Below, piece after piece: positions 11,244-23,141 of a stretch of 64,000 nucleotides of DNA. The DNA lies in assembly GCA_032433765.1 (NCBI GenBank), contig JAVIAB010000124.1:75386119-75450118 (forward strand). The letters are read 5' to 3'. The notes below the pieces were generated by a model. That model had not been told where the DNA came from and did no database searches. It saw only the letters and a program-made list of their open reading frames with translations. Made by a program: the position numbers and the translations under genes. Within the stretch, counting starts at the first letter, position 1; each line of letters opens with the position of its first letter. The stretch comes from Megaustenia siamemsis (Eukaryota > Mollusca > Gastropoda > Stylommatophora > Ariophantidae).

Positions 11244-12298
11244 GTCATCATCATCATATACCATACCGGTTGGCGTAGGCGATCATGTCCTTCCACAATC
11301 TTCTACCCACAGTGCATTGTATCAGTTCTGTTGTTGACTGTTTTCCATGCCATGACACCAAGCTATCCAGTATTTTCTCTCTTTGACGTCCGCGATCTCT
11401 CTTTCCTTTTATTTTGCCAGTTGTAACCAAGTATTCAACTTTCCTCTTCTCATGATGTGCTCGAAAATGTTGATTGTTACTTTCTGATGTTTTTCAGGAA
11501 CTGCCTTTTTGTGTTGGCCTCTTTGAGAACTTCTTCATTGGTATTTTTAGCTGTCCAGGGAACTTTCAACATTCTTCTGAGAAATCCCATCTCTGTGGTC
11601 TCTAATCGTCTTGTCATTTGTTTGTCTACTGTCCATGATTCGCTCCATTGGTCAGAATTGGTTCTATATAGCACCGATGAACTCTCTTTCTCATATATCT
11701 ATTGACATAGATTTGTTGCATAAAATATTTTTCATTTTCTGAAATGCTATTTTTTATTTCCGTGGTGCATCTTCCATCCGATGTTATTATTGTGCCCAAG
11801 TACGCGTTGCATTTGTTTCAAATTTGTTCTGTTTATTTTTATGCATGCTGCATGCTGGTGATGATTGTTTCTTCGATATGACCATTACTTCTGTTTTCTT
11901 ACTATTCAGACTGAAACCTTTCTTGATGCTTTCTTTTACTATTATGTCTATCATTTCTTGTAGTTTATTCTGTCTCTGCTATTAAGACTGTGTCATCCGC
12001 ATATCGCAAATTATTTATGTTGTGACCGTTGACTTCAATTCCTTTTTTGTCTAGTATTGATCTCATAATATGTTTGCTGTAAAGTGAAAACAAATCCGGC
12101 GACAGAACACAGCCTTGCCTGACTCCTTGTTTATGTATTGGAATTGTCCTGTTTGGTTGTTAATTCGTATAGCTGCTGTCTGTTGCCAGTTACATGTTTT
12201 TTATGATTTGCAGATCCTTGCCATCAATGTTTAATTTCTCCAGCATATTGATTATTTCCACATACTTCACTTTGTCAAACGCCTTTGTGTAGAAATAT
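11244..12298 (-). mobile_element. RTE-B-like retrotransposon copy, 5'-truncated
   Basis: The minus strand gives, in order, a FDKVKYVEIINML segment, GVRQGCVLSPDLFSLYS (RT motif B region), NNLRYADDTVLIA (catalytic Asp-Asp), a degraded thumb, RRMLKVPWTAKNTNEEVLKE and GRQREKILDSL, ending at a TCATCATCATCA tail (+ strand). Frameshifts and stops are scattered through it. Candidate TSDs TGTGAAGATAT (11233-11243) and TGTGAAAATAT (12299-12309) differ at one base, consistent with an older insertion. Confidence 0.8.
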
Positions 12299-12309
12299 TG
12301 TGAAAATAT

Positions 12310-13178
12310 ATACCCTAATTTAACACGTTACAAACATACAGGTATATTCATAGATGTACGAACGAATAAATATATTGATTGATGGAATGAGCAATTGATT
12401 AACTCATCGATGTATGTCGTGCATTTTAGATTAAAAAAATCATTGATTTGTTTTAAAAATTCCAGTCAGAAGACTTTCCTAAAACCAAACGACCTAGCTT
12501 TTGATCAGTATTTGATACACGATTGTTAAGAGGTTTTTTTTTTTTTTATTTTTTTTATTATAAATCTTCTCTTCATTATTCTCCTTGAAATGGGCGTTAT
12601 TTACATTTTGTCACAATTTACAACTAAATAGCATTGTTCTTTTCAACCCGACACATCTAATTTCACATATTTTTGGAACTGAATGTGCAATTTTTATTTC
12701 AGGTTCCTGATAACTTTTGCAATAGTAACGAATACAACGTGAATGCACGCACGTACGCGCACACGCACATACACACCACACCTAATATGTAACTCTAGAT
12801 GTTCTGAACACACTAGTGTTCGAGAATTCCAGATGACGTCTGGATCGCCTACAAACGTTTATTTACACAGGTCTTTAGTTACACCTCATAATTCATCGGT
12901 ATTAACATCTTGATTGTATATAAAAGTCACCCTTACACATAACGTTGAGTATGGCCGTCTAAACATCTATCAAACTATATCGTTAGTGGAGATTCTGTGT
13001 CTAGGCTACCGCTGGTGTTCTGTAATTAAATCCACTTAACTTATTTTACTTAGCTTGAATACACACACATGATAATATGACTTCTGTACATATCTTGTAT
13101 TAATAAATTCTCCTATTAAACATGTGCACTTCTATCCCTGAGCTCCCTAATAAGTACTGATTTCTTTAAAGTCTCAAA
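12310..13178. other. No gene recognised
   Basis: AT-rich sequence with a poly-T run (about 12533-12560). I see no coding or repeat signature apart from the 15-bp match to 9292-9306 noted there. Confidence 0.4.
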
Positions 13179-13188
13179 CTATTTACCT

Positions 13189-13190
<2 letters not shown>

Positions 13191-13228
<38 letters not shown>

Positions 13229-14275
13229 AGTACTGAACCTACTGGCGTAGGTGATCATGTCTCTCCACAACTTTCGATCTCGGCAGCTATTTATCATTTC
13301 TGTTGTTGACCTTCTGCCAAGCCATTCTCTTAAGCTGTCTGGTATCTTTTCTCTTTGCTTCCCTCTATCTCTTCGTCCCTCGATTTCCAAGTTGTTACAA
13401 TATATTCCAGTTGTTTCTCTTCTCATTACATGGTCAAAAAATGATGATTGTTTCTTCCTAATATTGGAAATTAGATCTCTTTTTGCTTTGACCTCTCTCA
13501 GAACATCTTCATTACTCTTCTTAGCTGTCCATGGTACTCTCAACATTCTTCTGTAAAACCACATTTCTACAGACTCCAGTGATTTTCTTGTCTGTTTTCC
13601 TAATTTGTTCATGATTCACATCCATATGTTAAGACTGGCTTCTACATAACATTTAAGAACTCTTTTTCTTGTTTCTATTGTCAAAAATGGATTGCATAGT
13701 ATCTTCCTCATTTTTTGGAAAGATGCTCTTGTCTGAGCCATTCTGCATCTCACCTCTTTTGTACATCTTCCGTCTGAGGTTAACAAAGTTCCCAAATATT
13801 TAAATTCATTTACCTGTTTTAATATTGTTCCACTTGTTTTTATTTTGCACTGAGGTGAAGTATTTTTCTTTGTTGTTACCATTACTTCTGTCTTTTTGCT
13901 ATTAAGGCTGAGTCCTTTATTTTTACTTTTTTTCACTATAATGTCCAACATTTCTTGTAACTCATTTTCATTCTTAGCGATTAATACTGTATCATCAGCA
14001 TACCTTAGATTATTATATATTATGACCTCCAATTGTTATATCCAGGCATGCCCCTTATGGATCTTAAAATAATCTCACAATAATATTAAACAAATCTCGT
14101 GACAGCACACAATCTTGTCTAACACCCTGTTTTATTTGTTGAAATATTCCCAATTGGTTCCAGTTCTTATGGCCGCTGTTTGTTGCCAGTACATGTTCTT
14201 TATTATTCTTATATCTTTGCTGTCTACGTTTATGCTTTCTAAAATTGTGATTAATTCTTGGTGCTTTACTTTTGG
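13191..14275 (-). mobile_element. RTE-B-like retrotransposon insertion, 5'-truncated, 12-bp TSD
   Basis: This is the best-preserved RTE-B copy here. Exact TSDs CTATTTACCTAT occur at 13179-13190 and 14276-14287. The minus strand has a YWQQTAAI-like segment, YADDTVLIAKNENELQEML, NEFKYLGTLLTSDGR, PFLTIETRKRVLKCYVE, then after a break MWFYRRMLRVPWTAKKSNED and a C-terminal GRRDRGKQREKIPDSL stretch. Two open pieces (13616-14032 and 13226-13612) are separated by a stop or frameshift near 13613. The 3' tail is (TGA)n, seen on + as (ATC)n at 13191-13231. The endonuclease and N-terminal RT are absent, as usual for incomplete target-primed reverse transcription. Confidence 0.88.
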
Positions 14276-14287
14276 CTATTTACCTAT

Positions 14288-16465
14288 AGGTAAATCTATT
14301 TCCTTGTAACCATTCTGCCTGAAGGAGCCTCTTTAAAAAGTGTTCTTTTTTTTGTAAATATTTTTGAGATTCGATCTTGAACTTTCTCATTTCTTATAAT
14401 GTCTTGTGTTTGTTCTTTCGTACTCATTGGTCAAGTCACCTCTCACCCTGTCGACCAGCACAGTCTACAAAGGCTTGAGGTGTACAATAACACATATTTA
14501 TATACTATTTACAGTTGGACGGTTACAAGTTAAATAACAATATTTCATGAAATAGTCTTTATAATACCTCCATCTTAAGCTACAGTTAATATCAATATTA
14601 CGTGGTGTGTGAATGACCGCTGAATCACATAGTCCTAGCATTATTTAACACATCACATTTGATTTGGCTATCTATACAACACATCCGCGTGGACTCACTA
14701 TACGATCACGGCCTTGACTTTGGTGTCCGTTATATTGCTTTTTTGAGTTATTCCAAATTAAGTTTGTCATGCCAACGCATGGCCTTGACCTTGTTGTCCG
14801 CTGCTATGTCTAATATCTTGCTCTGCACGTTTATACCTCTCGTTCTCTTGTTCTCTCTCTGTCGATCTATCTGAATCTTTCCTGCGACGAATGTTTTTAT
14901 CCCGGATATTATCACAGATAACATCACAGATCACAGAATTCCTTTTAAATAGTAAGTGCAGCCTAAACTCAATGATTGCTATGTGTTTCTTGTTCGCTCC
15001 CTTCTTATCCAGCGCCCTGGTGATTACCTACGTTGACCGCATCACTCGCCTTTATTTCTCGTCGTCGTACTTGTGACTGGACGCATGCCAGCGCTTATCA
15101 ACGTTGCAATAGCTCTAATCGGTAGTTCTAATTAATAGGAACGCGTTTGACCAATTGTTTATTGTTAAACTATATATAAGGCGTATTGCGTCAGTTGAAT
15201 TCAGGTGTATCACCCAGCGTTTTATACACACTACTACAACTAAGCCAGGTTGAGTAGACTGTTCCGGGACCACAATGTGAGTGTGTCTGTTAGGGTATTG
15301 GTTAGTTACCATTTCCAATACTATGCCAGCAATTACGAATCTGTGAGAGCTATTTGCTCTGTATAGACTCCCATTATAATCCCTCTTACCTCGTGTTACT
15401 CCTCATTGCACAAACCCACAGTGCTCACTCAAATCCCCTCTTCAGCACGCTCCACAGCACACACGCTACACACTAGCGAGAGCACTGATTTTAGCTTCAG
15501 ATGGCACATTTCAAAGCACAGACGAAGCTCTTGACCCCAATCTCCTTAGTCGCCTCTTACGATATGCGTGGCTTTACTCTCCTGACATGTACGTGTTGCC
15601 AGGTTCGTGTGAATTGACCTAAGATTGCTTGTCGTGTCTGTGCTATTGTTTTCTCGTGTCGTCTGTACAACACAAAGACCATAGATCTTTATTTGAAGTT
15701 TGCTGAGATGTTCAACCCGCTGAAGAAGTCGCGTGTGGTGTGCGTCTCTGGCCTATTAAGCTTCAATTAACACAAATTGATACAAGACAAAAGGAATTGA
15801 AGGAAGTAAAATATTCCATGAAAGCAATTGGTAAATGTAATGAAACTGAAGAACTAAAATATGATGTAGAGAATAGATAAATGGAAGAAATGTCAACAAT
15901 TTGACAATATACGCCAGCTATCCACAATCATCCTGTGACTGAAACTGCAAGTCGTAAATCTGCCTCGATTATTTAGCTGCGGGTGAGCCAACAGTTAAAT
16001 ACAGGCAGAATCAGCCTTAGCAAAGCTGCTCAGCAAAATAGCTCCTGGCATTTGGTATCGAAAACTGATATCATTCTGCTACCAAACGGGTTGTATATCG
16101 TTATAGGCCATTCGCAGGGAGTAAACATACAGTATACAATAATCTTTTAACCTACATAGTGCTACCCTTATCAAACATGGACAATTGACAAAAGAATGAT
16201 TGTAAAATACAAAAATGAGGTGTCTTAGAAAAATAAGTGTTATAGCAAGACATTCTGAATGTGAGATATTAGTAACGTAGATGTAATCTCAGTTGACATG
16301 ATCTGGCACCAACTAGCATCAATTATTCATAATTAACAATCTCATTATACACACAAATAGCAAAATGAAGACCCGTCTGAAAAGCCGATTAGGAGAATAC
16401 CAGAGCGTCACATAAATGACTTATATGTCTATGAGTCAAACACACGGCATTGTTTAGCCATTATT
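14288..16465. other. No gene or clear repeat recognised
   Basis: About 2.2 kb of mostly unique-looking sequence. Open frames of 60-71 codons (for example 14659-14874 and 14891-15076) show no domain. A segment near 15535-15585 resembles motifs that I associate with dispersed repeats, but I cannot name it. Confidence 0.4.
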
Positions 16466-19400
16466 TCTCAACCAGGTGAGACACAAGAGGACCTATATAC
16501 ACATGGATCACTTAAATTTATCAATCCATTGTTCCTCAAACCGGTGATACACAAGGGGACATACGTACACGTGTATCATTTCAGTCTATGAATCCATTAT
16601 TCCTGAACCCGGTGAGACACAATAGGACTTACATACACGTGTATCACTTCAATCTATCAATCCATTGTTCGTTAGCTCGGTGAGACACAATAGAACTTAC
16701 ATACACGTGTATCACTTCAATCTATCAATCCTTGTTCGTTAGCTCGGTGAGACACAATAGGACTTACATACACGTGTATCACTTCAATCTATCAATCCAT
16801 TGTTCGTTAGCTTGGTGAGACACAATAGGACATAGTACATATGTATCACTTCAATCTATCAATCCATTGTTCGTTAGCTCGGTGAGACACAATAGTACAT
16901 ATGTATCACTTCAGTCTATCATCCATTGTTCGTTAGCTCGGTAAGACACAATAGTACATATGTATCACTTCAATCTATCAATCATTGTTCGTTAGCTCGG
17001 TGAGACACAATAGGACATATGTATCACTTCAATCTATCAATCCATTGTTCGTTAGCTTGGTGAGACACAATAGGACATAGTACATATGTATCACTTCAAT
17101 CTATCAATCCATTGTTCGTTAGCTCGGTGAGACACAATAGTACATATGTATCACTTCAATCTATCAATCCATTGTTCGTTAGCTCAGTAAGACACAATAG
17201 TACATATGTATCACTTCAGTCTATCAATCCATTGTTCGTTAGCTCGGTGAGACACAATAGTACATATGTATCACTTCAATCTATCAATCCATTGTTCGTT
17301 AGCTCGGTGAGACACAATAGGACATAGTACATATGTATCACTTCAATCTATCAATCCATTGTTCGTTAGCTTGGTGAGACACAATAGTACATATGTATCA
17401 CTTCAGTCTATCAATCCATTGTTCGTTAGCTCGGTGAGACACAATAGTACATATGTATCACTTCATTCTATCAATCCATTGTTCGTTAGCTCGGTGAGAC
17501 ACAATAGTACATATGTATCACTTCAGTCTATCAATCCATTGTTCGTTAGCTCGGTGAGACACAATAGTACATATGTATCACTTCAATCTATCAATCCATT
17601 GTTCGTTAGCTCGGTGAGACACAATAGTACATATGTATCACTTCAGTCTATCAATCCATTGTTCGTTAGCTCGGTGAGACACAATAGTACTATGTATCAC
17701 TTCAATCTATCAATCCATTGTTCGTTAGCTCGGTGAGACACAATAGGACATAGTACATATGTATCACTTCAGTCTATCAATCCATTGTTCGTTAGCTCGG
17801 TGAGACACAATAGTACTTATGTATCACTTCAGTCTATCAATCCATTGTTCGTTTAGCTCGGTGAGACACAATAGTACATATGTATCACTTCAATCTATCA
17901 ATCCATTGTTCGTTAACTCGGTGAGACACAATAGTACATAGTACATATGTATCACTTCAGTCTATCAATCCATTGTTCGTTAGCTCGGTGAGACACATTA
18001 GGACATAGTACATATGTATCACTTCAGTCTATCAATCCATTGTTCGTTAGCTCGGTGAGACACAATAGTACATATGTATCACTTCAGTCTATCAATCCAT
18101 TGTTCGTTAGCTCGGTGAGACACAATAGTACATATGTATCACTTCAATCTATCAATCCATTGTTCGTTAGCTCGGTGAGATACAATAGTACATATGTATC
18201 ACTTCAGTCTATCAATCCATTGTTCGTTAGCTCGGTGAGACACAATAGGACATAGTACATATGTATCACTTCAATCTATCAATCCATTGTTCGTTAGCTC
18301 GGTGAGACACAATAGTACATATGTATCACTTCAATCTATCAATCCATTGTTCCTTAGCTCGGTGAGACACAATAGGACTTACATACACGTGTATCACTTC
18401 AATCTATCAATCCATTGTTCGTTAGCTCGATGAGACACAATAGTACATATGTATCACTTCAGTCTATCAATCCATTGTTCGTTAGCTCGGTGAGACACAA
18501 TAGTACATATGTATCACTTCAGTCTATCAATCCATTGTTCGTTAGCTCGGTGAGACACAATAGGACATAGTACATATGTATCACTTCAGTCTATCAATCC
18601 ATTGTTCGTTAGCTCGGTGAGACACAATAGGACATAGTACATATGTATCACTTCAGTCTATCAATCCATTGTTCGTTAGCTCGGTGAGACACAATAGGTC
18701 ATAGTACATATGTATCACTTCAGTCTATCAATCCATTGTTCGTTAGCTCGGTGAGACACAATAGGACATAGTACATATGTATCACTTCAGTCTATCAATC
18801 CATTGTTCGTTAGCTCGGTGAGACACAATAGGACATAGTACATATGTATCACTTCAATCTATCAATCCATTGCTCGTTAGCTCGGTGAGACACAATAGGA
18901 CATAGTACATATGTATCACTTCAATCTATCAATCCATTGCTCGTTAGCTCGGTGAGACACAATAGGACATAGTACATATGTATCACTTCAATCTATCAAT
19001 CCATTGTTCGTTAGCTCGGTGAGACACAATAGGACATAGTACATATGTATCACTTCAATCTATCAATCCATTGTTCGTTAGCTCGGTGAGACACAATAGG
19101 ACATAGTACATATGTATCACTTCAATCTATCAATCCATTGTTCGTTAGCTCGGTGAGACACAATAGGACATAGTACATATGTATCACTTCAATCTATCAA
19201 TCCATTGTTCGTTAGCTCGGTGAGACACAATAGGACATAGTACATATGTATCACTTCAATCTATCAATGCATTGTTCCTTAGCTCGGTGAGACACAATAG
19301 GACATAGTACATATGTATCACTTCAATCTATCAGTCCATTGTTCGTTAGCTCGGTGAGACACAATAGGACATAGTACATATGTATCACTTCAGTCTATCA

Positions 19401-20205
19401 ATCCATTGTTCGTTAGCTCGGTGAGACACACTAGGACATAGTACATATGTATCACTTCAATCTATCAATCCATTGTTCGTTAGCTCGGTGAGACACAATA
19501 GGACATAGTACATATGTATCACTTCATCTATCAATCCATTGTTCGTTAGCTCGGTGAGACACAATAGGACATAGTACATATGTATCACTTCATTCTATCA
19601 ATCCATTGTTCGTTAGCTCGGTGAGACACAATAGGACATAATACATATGTATCACTTCAATCTATCAATCCATTGTTCGTTAGCTCGGTGAGACACAATA
19701 GGACATAGTACATATGTATCACTTCAATCTATCAATCCATTGTTCGTTAGCTCGGTGAGACACAATAGGACATAGTACATATGTATCACTTCAATCTATC
19801 AATCCATTGTTCGTTAGCTCGGTGAGACACAATAGGACATAGTACATATGTATCACTTCAATCTATCAATCCATTGTTCGTTAGCTCGGTGAGACACAAT
19901 AGGACATAGTACATATGTATCACTTCAATCTATCAATCCATTGTTCGTTAGCTCGGTGAGACACAATAGGACATAGTACATATGTATCACTTCAATCTAT
20001 CAATCCATTGTTCGTTAGCTCGGTGAGACACAATAGGACATAGTACATATGTATCACTTCAATCTATCAATCCATTGTTCGTTAGCTCGGTGAGACACAA
20101 TAGGACATAGTACACGTGTATCACTTCAGTCTATCAATCCATTGTTCGTTAGCTCGGTGAGACACAATAGACTTACATACACGTGTATCACTTCAATCTA
20201 TCAAC
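16466..20205. repeat. 60/67-bp minisatellite, about 58 copies
   Basis: The unit runs CAATCCATTGTTCGTTAGCT, CGGTGAGACACAATAG, [GACATAG], TACATATGTATCACTTCAAT, CTAT. Three classes are visible. Edge units carry ACTTACATACACGTGTATCA. The left centre (about 17100-18250) is mainly 60-bp units. The right (about 18550-20100) is homogeneous 67-bp units. The 60-bp class is a multiple of three, so short frames reading VSSVRHNSTYVSLQSINPLF stay open; I do not consider them genes. Confidence 0.97.
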
Positions 20206-20384
20206 TAGTTAACCAACGATCAGCACATTATTATTTCTCATTCTCAAATACCTTTAGCCTTGTTCTGCACTCTCTAATTTTGCAGACTTACCGTTTTGGA
20301 CGCTGTTACCCAGACAGGAATACCATACTCTAGATCTGATCCCACTCTCCCTGGGTATATTCGTTTTAAAAGTGTTGCTTTCTT

Positions 20385-20405
20385 CCCCCCCCCAAAAAAA
20401 AAAAA

Positions 20406-20437
<32 letters not shown>

Positions 20438-20463
20438 TAAAAATAAAGAAATAAAAAAAAATT
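20385..20463. repeat. Low-complexity C-run and A-rich tract
   Basis: CCCCCCCCC followed by a long A/T-rich run of AAATA-type units. It has no coding value. Confidence 0.9.
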
Positions 20464-20641
20464 CAAATTCTGCTAGCTTGTCCATGATATTCAATCGGTT
20501 TAAGGTTCTCTTATTTACTTTGTGTTTTGTTCAAGTCATTTTGCCACATCCATTGTGATGCCCAGTGTGAAAAATATGTAGAGTTTGTGTCTGTACATAA
20601 AATCCCCACCTACAGAGGCCATACAAGCGGTTAAGGCCTAT

Positions 20642-20653
20642 AACCAATGAAAG
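20642..20653. repeat. TSD of dimeric SINE, left
   Basis: AACCAATGAAAG, exactly repeated at 21020-21031 on the other side of the SINE. Confidence 0.9.
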
Positions 20654-21019
20654 TAAAAAGTAGTAAAGTACCCCCGTCACGCCAAGTGGCGGCGTATAGG
20701 GAAATATGGTGTTAGTGACCCTATATTTACAGACCTTCAGCACATGATTTTTGGGGTAATGTGGTCGGTATTACGCCCGTGCTGCTTTACTTTCCCAGAA
20801 AAAATCCGGTACCCATTTAAGGCTGGTGAACCCGGAGCCGTCGGTTGGGATCGAACCCTACCTCTTGTCCGTAGTAGTCCAGTTCACTAACCACTGAGCT
20901 ATCGCGGCTCCCACTAATTTTTAGGGAATTAGTAAAACCCAGGTGTCCTCGCCAGGGTACGAACCCCGGCTGTTGCCGTGGTAAGCCAACCGCCTATCGA
21001 TTGCGCTAACCGGACACCC
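20654..21019 (-). mobile_element. Dimeric tRNA-derived SINE
   Basis: On the minus strand: tRNA-like unit 1 (21018-20942, 77 nt) starts GGTGTCC and ends GGACACC, a perfect 7-bp acceptor-type pairing, with A-box-like TTAGCGCAATCGATAGG and B-box-like GGTTCGTACCC. A 29-nt linker follows (20941-20913). tRNA-like unit 2 (20912 to about 20833) has TAGCTCAGTGG and GGTTCGATCC. A body of about 170 bp then ends in TACTTTACTACTTTTTAC. The 12-bp TSDs flank the whole assembly, so both heads moved together. A real pair of tRNA genes is unlikely because the same assembly recurs at 62.93-63.29 kb and unit 2 occurs alone at 10.5 kb. Confidence 0.93.
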
Positions 21020-21162
21020 AACCAATGAAAGGCAGATGACAAATCAAAGTAAGCAGACATTAACAAGAGATTCCTGAACCATCTGATGCACAAAAAAGTT
21101 ACTGCTGTAGCAGATGTAGGCTAAAGAGGATCATCTTCGTGGCAGTTGAGTTTTTTTTGCGG

Positions 21163-21440
21163 ATCATCATCATTGCACTCCGAACATGTCCATAGGTGCT
21201 CAGATCCCCTCCTCAGCTTACTCGCAGTGTACGTACAGCGCGACTGATGACTCCAGTTCTGTGTTGGTTGATAAGTCTCTTACACGCCCACTAAGTTTCT
21301 CGTTTCTGGTTGTGAAGATCCTACTCTCTTCTCTTTCACCCGAAGAAGTGACGAGGACTCATGGTTGTCGAGGTCCTGTGCCCTTCCCATGTCTCGGAGG
21401 GCATTGTAGATGTCCGCCCGGTCCATCTTCATGACAGTAT
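21163..21440 (-). pseudogene. 3' fragment of the RNase H-type LINE
   Basis: The minus strand encodes pieces matching the C-terminus of the LINE at 50.7-54.5 kb: an MDRADIYNALRDMGR-like segment, a RLINQHRTGVIS-like segment and SEHLWTCSECND. The last carries a CxxC pair that probably belongs to a terminal zinc-finger-like motif. It is frameshifted and 5'-truncated. Confidence 0.78.
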
Positions 21441-21474
21441 CAAAAGTAACTGATGCTCAAAGACTCAGTACTGT

Positions 21475-21620
21475 CAGGTACTACCAGTCTGTGCTATCAT
21501 AGCAGATATGACAGCATAACAGATTTTACATACTGCTTCCGTATGTGTCACTACACCCAGCAGATATGGCAACAAAACACATTCTACAAGATAGCCCCCA
21601 GTCTGTGCCACACCCGTGCC
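21475..21620 (+). pseudogene. Scrap of Jockey/I-like LINE C-terminus
   Basis: TATGGCAACAAAACACATTC and the following ACAAGATAGCCCCCAGT align with the C-terminal Cys/His region of the LINE at 43.68-43.76 kb (CHC...HVLQDCPQY). A second, weaker copy of the same segment precedes it, so the scrap looks tandemly duplicated. It is followed by an A run. Confidence 0.5.
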
Positions 21621-21639
21621 TATTTTAATAATTAAAAAA

Positions 21640-22320
21640 AAAAAAAATTCAGGACTGCCTGTTACACAAAGGCACACACTGATTGGTCTGGCAAGCCATT
21701 GTTATATCCCCATAATGTTATGCGCGCTTCACAATTCATTCACTGTAAATATTACACGATATATATAAAGGAAAAAGAGGGGGTAGTGTGTCAGCGAGTT
21801 CAAGGACGATCAATCTGAGTATCGATTTTGGTCTAGTTTCCTTGGTTGAGTCATAGATTTCTGCTGTTGTCTGGCATTGGGACAACTTCTGATAAGATCC
21901 AGACATAATCAGATTTCTAGTATCTGTTGAAGACGTTTGTCATTTATTTGTATACACCCGCTGTTGATTCTAGCGTAATGAATTAACAAGTGGGTGACGA
22001 CTCTTAGGTTGGTTTGGGGGGGGGGGGGAAAGTGATAAGACAAGAGGGAGACATGAACAAGATATGTGTTACTCTCAAGTTGACAACTCAACTGTGCTAG
22101 TCCTCTACAATAAAACTCTATCATCATTTGTCCTGCAGAATGACTATTGTTCTATTTCCATGTGCTCTCTGTGACTCTTTCCTCCGTGTAGCGTGTACAC
22201 AGCCTAACACTGGTCAATAACTGTATTTGTGGCTACCGTTGTTTTTACAAGCAATCCATCGGCGAATATGTTTTTTGTTGATTTATTGATTTATTCTTGT
22301 TGGTAAGTGAGAACTCTGAA
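21640..22320. other. No gene recognised
   Basis: Mixed unique-looking sequence with a G-run at 22016-22028. No motif was seen in its short open frames. Confidence 0.4.
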
Positions 22321-22321
22321 G

Positions 22322-22434
22322 CGCTGATGGTGAGTTTATGTAACCAGGAGTACGGGGCGGGTGAGTTTATGTAATCAGGAGTTACGGGGCGAGTGAGTTT
22401 ATGTAATCAGGAGTACGGGACGGTGAGTTTATGA
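22322..22434. repeat. Left remnant of 31-bp minisatellite split by a Penelope-like element
   Basis: Four units of GTGAGTTTATGTAACCAGGA plus GTACGGGGCGG. They are the same repeat that resumes at 25644, and the break falls inside a unit. Confidence 0.93.
22426..22434. repeat. TSD of Penelope-like element, left (9 bp)
   Basis: GAGTTTATG, repeated at 25644-25652. Removing the intervening DNA restores a continuous 31-bp array. The match is inside a repeat, so part of it could be fortuitous. Confidence 0.7.
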
Positions 22435-22504
22435 AAACTAAATTGAAAAAAAAAATTGAAAAAATGGTATGGTAAAAGCTTTACGTGATTAGTAGACGAC
22501 AGAT

Positions 22505-22550
22505 ATTTAAACGACGTTTCGGCCCAATAGCCTCAGCAGGAACAAAAAAA
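22505..22550 (-). ncRNA. Degenerate hammerhead ribozyme-like core in the PLE tail
   Basis: The minus strand reads CCTGCTGAGGC-TATTG-GGCCGAAACG. This matches the hammerhead core CTGANGA, then a GGC/GCC stem II, then GAAAC, with one core mismatch (C for A after CTG). A short palindrome AAACGTCGTTT follows, where stem III would lie. Hammerhead motifs are known from Penelope-like elements. The core mismatch suggests that this copy is inactive, and stem I pairing is not convincing. Confidence 0.5.
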
Positions 22551-22962
22551 AAAACACGCACACACAGATATGTAAGTAAATAAAACTAACCCTACATAGC
22601 TAACTAATAACGAAACATCCAAACAAATAATCGAAATTGGTTAAAGAAAAGAAAAATGACTTCCCTGTGTCGTGGACCGTGGTCAGAACGGGAAAAGGGC
22701 GAGTCACACGGTGTAGCTGTAATTATACCCTCTGGTCAGGTGAAGGGTTCTAAAAATACACGAGCGGGGGAAAACGCTGTCTAGGTTACCTCGACTGCAA
22801 AGACACTGACAGTGTCTAAAAGTATCTAAGGGGCCGTAAATACATTTATACACACACAGATGCGTGTATACATATATACACGTACAAGCAGACATGCACC
22901 TACTTATACATATAAATATACATATATATGCATACATACCTGCACACACATACAAGCATGTA

Positions 22963-23021
<59 letters not shown>
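22963..23021. repeat. (TA)n microsatellite in the PLE tail
   Basis: About 28 TA units flanked by ACACATAC-type alternating sequence. It causes several meaningless overlapping Tyr/Ile-rich frames. Confidence 0.95.
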
Positions 23022-23026
<5 letters not shown>

Positions 23027-23141
23027 CCATACATATGTACACACACATGCATGTGCACACCCATACAGGGACAATCATATATGTTTAGAAATGTGCGCAT
23101 AACGCACATATCACCAAAAGAGTACACACCGGGGTCAGCGT

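Noticed and set aside
16466..20205. Short VSSVRHNSTYVSLQSINPLF-type frames as a repeat protein
   Set aside because: Present only where the unit is 60 bp (multiple of three); 67-bp units and indels break the frame throughout the array.
20833..21018. A pair of genuine tRNA genes
   Set aside because: The units are flanked by TSDs, recur as the same pair elsewhere, and are followed by a shared SINE body and tail; unit 2 lacks correct acceptor placement after its T-arm.
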